NCBI RefSeq assembly: GCF_000237925.1 | Contig: NW_017386107.1 | Span: 1 to 64,000, forward strand | Reading direction: 5' to 3' | Length of the DNA stretch: 64,000 nucleotides | Source: Schistosoma mansoni | Taxonomy: Eukaryota; Platyhelminthes; Trematoda; Strigeidida; Schistosomatidae | Program-made: the position numbers and the translations under genes | Notes under the pieces: model-generated | Seen by the model: only the letters and a program-made list of their open reading frames with translations | Databases searched by the model: none | Told to the model about the DNA's origin: nothing | Part shown: in pieces, positions 40,601 through 46,600 of the stretch | Layout of the letters: each line of letters begins with the position of its first letter | Position numbering within the stretch: the stretch's first letter is position 1

Positions 40601-43600
40601 AGATGGATATGATACACAATTCGTAAACCATTGAACTGAAACACAAGGCAAGCTCTGATTTGGAATCTCCAAGCCAAAAGGAAAAGGGGGAAACCAACGA
40701 ACACGGCACTGGGGATTGGAGATAGGGATCAAGACCATGAACAGCACTTGACAATAACTGGAAAGAAGTTTTATTTATTTAAACACATAAACATTGGTAC
40801 AAGGAGACATCAAATAAATATGCGTCACACTTCGTCATTCGATTTGTATGAGGGCTGGATTACTGTCTATGCGCCTAAACTGAGGCAGGTGGTTTTCTTA
40901 GGAGGTCACTCCTATAGCCTTTCATCTAGAGATCTAATTCATAAGTCAATGGAGAAACGTTAGGAGATGCAGTCTCATGGTAGTCGGTGACCAACAATGG
41001 GTTCATACTCCATTCGTTTCCTTAGGGATCGTGGAACCCATGTTTACCATTAGTTTGGAATGAGGATTTTTCAACTCCCCTAGATGGATCTTCCGTACCG
41101 ACCAATCGGGTTAATGAGCCGGACATTAGCTTGTCATCGTTTCGATTTCGTAGACAACACCCTCGTTACGAGAAGGCAGTGAGTAGGACTTCCTTGGTAG
41201 TGGCTGTATACGCGTGGCCATATGAGAGCATTTGGAGAAGGAGAGCTGACTCTCCCCACCCTCGGCCGTACCAGGGAATTTGGGGGTACTAAATAAGTAA
41301 CGATGTTATGAACATGAAAAGCTTGAGTAACTGCAACGCACGTAGACGGAGTTGTGATTCGTTAAGCGTCCAGATGGCACACAATATCAATTTAGGATAG
41401 GGTTATAAAGTTTATGCCACTGCGTAACCCACTGGAAGAGCCCAGGACAGAGTAGTTTGGAGATTTCTGGTCGGTGACCTATGTTCCAAGAGGGGTAACA
41501 ATCTTAAGTAAATAGTAATACGCAACAAATTTAACCTAAATGATCTAAGCTATTTTTGAGGATGCGGTAGATTAATAGTACAACCTTTTATCTATTGTAC
41601 CAAATCACCACCGAAGTTCTTTCAATCTCACTGTCTTTCCTCAACTTCATCATGGGTGGCATTCTAGAAATAATTTTGGAGGAAATGTACCATCGTTGAG
41701 TGGATTTTCCACTCGGAGAAGGACTTTATAAGCTTGAATTTGCTCACTTATAGTGTGATAACATGCAAGCTGCTCAAATAGCTGTTAATAAGTTGCATGT
41801 TAGTGTTCATACTTACAAAACGTCCTCTGTATCATCGGAAAAAGTAATTTTACCAGTATGCTATCAAGAAAGGTCTGAATTAACCTTTGAAAATTAACTT
41901 TTGAAGAAAGCAGATAAGTCCATGTATCAAGCTAATTGTGTGTGCTCGTATCAGTGACAAAAAGTCAACCTTAATATAGTGAAGGGCAAAGTAGCATGTC
42001 AGTATGAACAGTTTCAGGTTGTAAAACGTCAGGTGTGCAACAATTTATTGCTGACAATCCTGCATTTTATTTGCGATACCTAATCTCTCTAGCATCACTG
42101 TTCAACGGTTAACTATTGAATCCTTGATCTCTCATGTGTTTGTCGAAATGCTCTCACACGGCCACGCGTATACAGCCTATGCCAGGAAAGTCCTACTCAC
42201 TGCCTTCTCGCACCACGGGTGTTGTTTACGAAATTGAGAGGATGAAAAGCGAATGTCCGGCGCTCTAATCTGGCCGGTGGACCCGATGAATCCACCTAGG
42301 TGCACATGGGCTCCAGTACCCAGAGGGAACAAATGGCGTATGAACTAATTGTCGGTCACCAGCTACCATGGGACTGCGTCTCCTCACGATGCTCCACTGC
42401 CTTGTGGATTAGATCTTTAGGTCAAAGGCTCGGGGTGTGCCCCCCTAAGAAAACCACCTGCTTCGGCTTGGGCGTCCGGGCAGTATCACAGCCCTCACAC
42501 AGATAAATGAAATGATGACTTGTACTGACAATCCTATTTACGCGCTTACTATATGCCAGACAATTTGCATTATTATTATTACTATTATTATTATTTACCA
42601 TATCGCTTATTCACTCCCTTTTATTCCCAATTTGTGTATCCTTACTTTTCAACTTATGCAGCGGCTCGCCCATGGTGAAAACTCTGTTCTATCTAAACAA
42701 TGTCTAGTCGCTGTCTGGTCGAAAGTGATTACGAATACTGAACCAGTCTTTCTGAAACCACGTACGCCGTTCAAGCTGGCTTCCTTCAACGTTCGCACAC
42801 TAATGCAGATCGGACAACAGATAGGGCTGGCTATGTCTTTAGAAAGTCTTAATGTTGATGTTTGTTGTCTATCCGAGACCCGTATTCAAGACTCTAGTGA
42901 AGTACTACAAATTCGCTCTCCATCTGTCGCCTCGAAAAGCTTGTTTCACGTGCGCTTATCCGGGGACCCTGTGGCATCTTCGTCTGGTCTTGCTGGCGTT
43001 GGTGTCGCACTAAGCGCTAGAGCTGAGGCAGCACTAATCGATTGGATCCCCACTAACAGTCGGTTATGTGCTGTTAGATTAGAAAGTTCCAACAAAATGA
43101 GAAATCGGCGTGAGAAACGGTGTCTTTTCGTCATCTCCGCCTATGCCCCGACAGATTGCAGCCCGGATGCAATCAAGGATGAATTCTACCACCAGTTAGC
43201 TGTTCTTCTCCAGAAAGCGCGTTCGACAGATATTGTAGTACTAGCCGGAGACTTGAATGCACAGGTCGGGCGTTTAGGTGGCCGATGGGAACTTGTTGGT
43301 CGCAGGACAGATAACGGGGACCGTTTGCTGCAACTGTGCACAGACCACAATCTGTTTCTGGCCAGCACTAACTTCCGGCACAGTCATCGCCGGTGTGCCA
43401 CCTAGCGTCCTCCCTCTGCATCTCAAGTTTGAACTCAGATTGATCACATCGCGATCAGCTACCGCTAGCGTGGTTGTATACAAGACTGTCGCTCCTTTTG
43501 GAGTACCTATCCGGACTCTGATCATGCCCTGATCTGCGCCAATCTTACCTTACTTTTCAGTGGCCAACGAATTGATCGTCATCAATGGATTGATGTCAGT

Positions 43601-46600
43601 AAGTTGGTTAGGATAGCTACCATACCACCCAAAAGTATAGATGGGCATTGGTTGCAACTGCATGACGCCATGAAAATGGCGAGTAAAATCGCTTGCGGCT
43701 TCGCGAAACGTCCCGCTTATAAGCACTGGGTTTCTTCTGGCTCCTTACATCTCATCGAAGCCCGTTAGTCTACTCCGGGTGACTGTGAGTTTGACCACAA
43801 ACGAAGGCTTTTACGCAACGAAATCGGGCAAAGCTTGCGTGCGGACCGAGAAGCCTGGTGGTCGGAGCGTGCTAATGAGATGGGAGCAGTAGCTGCATCT
43901 GGTAACTGCCGGAAGCTTTTCCAACTCATCCGAGCCACTGGCAGCAAGAAGTCTGGTGTGAGTGAAACAATCTGTGAAGATGACAGGATGCCAATCACTA
44001 ACATCTATCGACGTTTTGGATGGTGGGCGGAATTCTTTGAAGGGCAGTTCAACTGGCCTGCTGCTCCGGCAACATCGATCGGACTGCTCCACCAAATGGG
44101 GCGGAAGTCCGCAAGGAACTCCAACTCTTGAAACGCTACAAATCGCCGGGCCCAGATGACTTACCTCCGGCTCTTTTTAAAGACGGTGTTGACTTTCTGG
44201 CTAAGGAATTGACTAAGTTGTTTACAAAGGTTTGGGAGCTAGAGAGTGTTCCAACGTCATGGGATGAGTTGATAGTCGTCTCTATCTTTAAAAAGGATTC
44301 ACGTCGTTGCTGTAACGACTATCGGGGGATAGGTCTACTTCCGATTGCGTCTAAACTATTGGCTTGTCATACTTCGTAGGTTGTTTAAAACCCGAGAAAG
44401 ATTGACTCGCGAGGAGCAGGCTGGTTTTCGTTCTGGTCAAGAATGTGCTTATCATATCTTCACACTATAACATAATGTAGTGTTCATTCACATCATGACT
44501 GCCTTCGATTCGTTGGACAGGACTGTCCTTTGGGACTGTCTGTTGAAGAAGGGTGTTCCTGAGAAGTTTATTAACATCTTAAAGGCCCTGTATACAAACA
44601 CCTCAGGCAGAGTGAGGGAATACAACCACTTTTCTCCATTGTTCCATTCAAGCAGTGGGGTTAGACAGGGTTGCCCAATCTCACCATTACTCTTCAACTT
44701 TGCCATTGATGACATTCTGAAAACAGCTCTGATGAATGTAGGGGATGGCGGCGTGGATCTGTTGTCTGAAGAAAGACTTCTCGACCTTGAGTGTTCGGGT
44801 GATATTGTCTTACTGTGCGATAATGCCCAAATCATGCAATCCTCACTTAATCAGTTGGGGATCAGTGTCCGCAGGTACAGTATGTGCTTTGCACCTTCGA
44901 AGTGCAAAGTACCTCTACAAGACTGACAGGATTCTAATACTGTACTCACCCTGGGTGGTGAAGAGGTCGAAGTAGTCGAGAAGTTCGTGTATCTGGGTAG
45001 CTGCATAAGTGCTGGTGGTGGCGTGAGTGATGACATTGATGCACGTATAGTGAAAGCCAGATCGGCTTATGCCAATCTTGGCCATCTTCGGCGCCTTCGT
45101 GATGTTAGTCTGGCCGTAAAAAGTCGGATCTACAACGCGTCGGTGAGAGCAGTTTTGCTTTATGTTTGTGAAACCTGGCCTCTCCGAGTTGAGGATGTTA
45201 GACGACTCTTGGTGCTTGATCATCGTTATCTCTGAAGGATTAATGACATCCAGTGGCAACACCATGTTAGTAATGCAGAGGTTGGTCATCGTGTTTTCAG
45301 GGACAACGTCGATAATCTAATTAGTGTCACTATCTTGAAACGCCGACTTCGGTGGCTTGGACACGTTCTACGAGTGTCCTCCAAGAGGATTCCACGTCGT
45401 GCATTATTTGCCGACGCTGGGACTGGTTGGAAAAAGCGGAGAGGTGGTCAGTGTATGACATGGTGTCGTGGTACGAAAGAAAGCTGTGAAGGACTGGCTT
45501 TTGTTGGTCCTTCACGACTCCCTGGTTGGGGTCCGAGAGATGGTGCAACACAGTGGCTTAAAACGTTATTAGATATGGCCCAGAATAGAAGCCAGTGGCG
45601 ATCCTGCTGTAACCTTTTACTTTCTTCATAGAGTGGTCATAACTACCTTAACTGAAAGAGACTTCCTGGTTGTACATTTTTGTTCCCCTCATTATTACAC
45701 TAACATACATTCTGTGGTTCTTGTTGTTCCTTCTTTTTTCTTGTTTGCACTTTACCGCCTTTCTCTTCCCATTCTCATTGTTATGTGTGGCGCGTATATA
45801 TCTGGTGCCCCCCTTGTACCAATATTTATGTGCTTAAATAAGTAGAGATGTGTTTGAATAGGATTAAAACCGATTTCCATTTGGTAAACCGTTTCCAAAA
45901 TAGGTATTCATGGCTTAGAAACGTGCCATATTTCCGAGATTATTGGGTTCTGCCCCCACTATTACTGTGTATCACTATCGCTGTAGAACAACGGGAAGGC
46001 CTCCAGCTTACCATGTGATGCAGTGTTGTTAGCTTGGTGCGGATACCTGGATTGTCATAGAGATCATCAAATTAAACAGTAAAAAACGCTATTATACATG
46101 GTCATCAATCAAATCCGATGGGGANNNNNNNNNNNNNNNNNNNNNNNNNNNNNNNNNNNNNNNNNNNNNNNNNNNNNNNNNNNNNNNNNNNNNNNNNNNN
46201 NNNNNNNNNNNNNNNNNNNNNNNNNNNNNNNNNNNNNNNNNNNNNNNNNNNNNNNNNNNNNNNNNNNNNNNNNNNNNNNNNNNNNNNNNNNNNNNNNNNN
46301 NNNNNNNNNNNNNNNNNNNNNNNNGGTTTCTAAGAAATTGTGTATAGTTTAACTTGTTTATATAATTTAAGATTATAAAAAGTTTGTAACAACATCTTCA
46401 TGTTCAATATGTATGTTTCTACTTTATGTATTTTTCATTGTTTACTGGCCTCAAATGATGAACTGTTTCGAAATACATTTCCGAGTACAACATTGACTGT
46501 TTGTCAAAAATTTTCACCTAAGTCAATCAATAGTTTGATTTCAAAATGTTTCATGAATTCTGGTCATGTTGCTCTGCTCGAATCTTCCTCAAAAGTCATT

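Larger units (their letters stand above)
42143..45847 (+). mobile_element. LINE-A: AP endonuclease + reverse transcriptase, broken
   Basis: Flanked by a 9-bp target duplication ATGTGTTTG (42134-42142, 45848-45856). Its first ~355 bp equal family A's 5' two thirds (5'-truncated), and its last ~60 bp equal family A's 3' end. Endonuclease in 42512-43405: [40 protein letters not shown] occurs past a frameshift. [73 protein letters not shown], a ruined catalytic box ([11 protein letters not shown] for the usual YADD), [32 protein letters not shown]. About eight breaks; not active. Confidence 0.88.
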
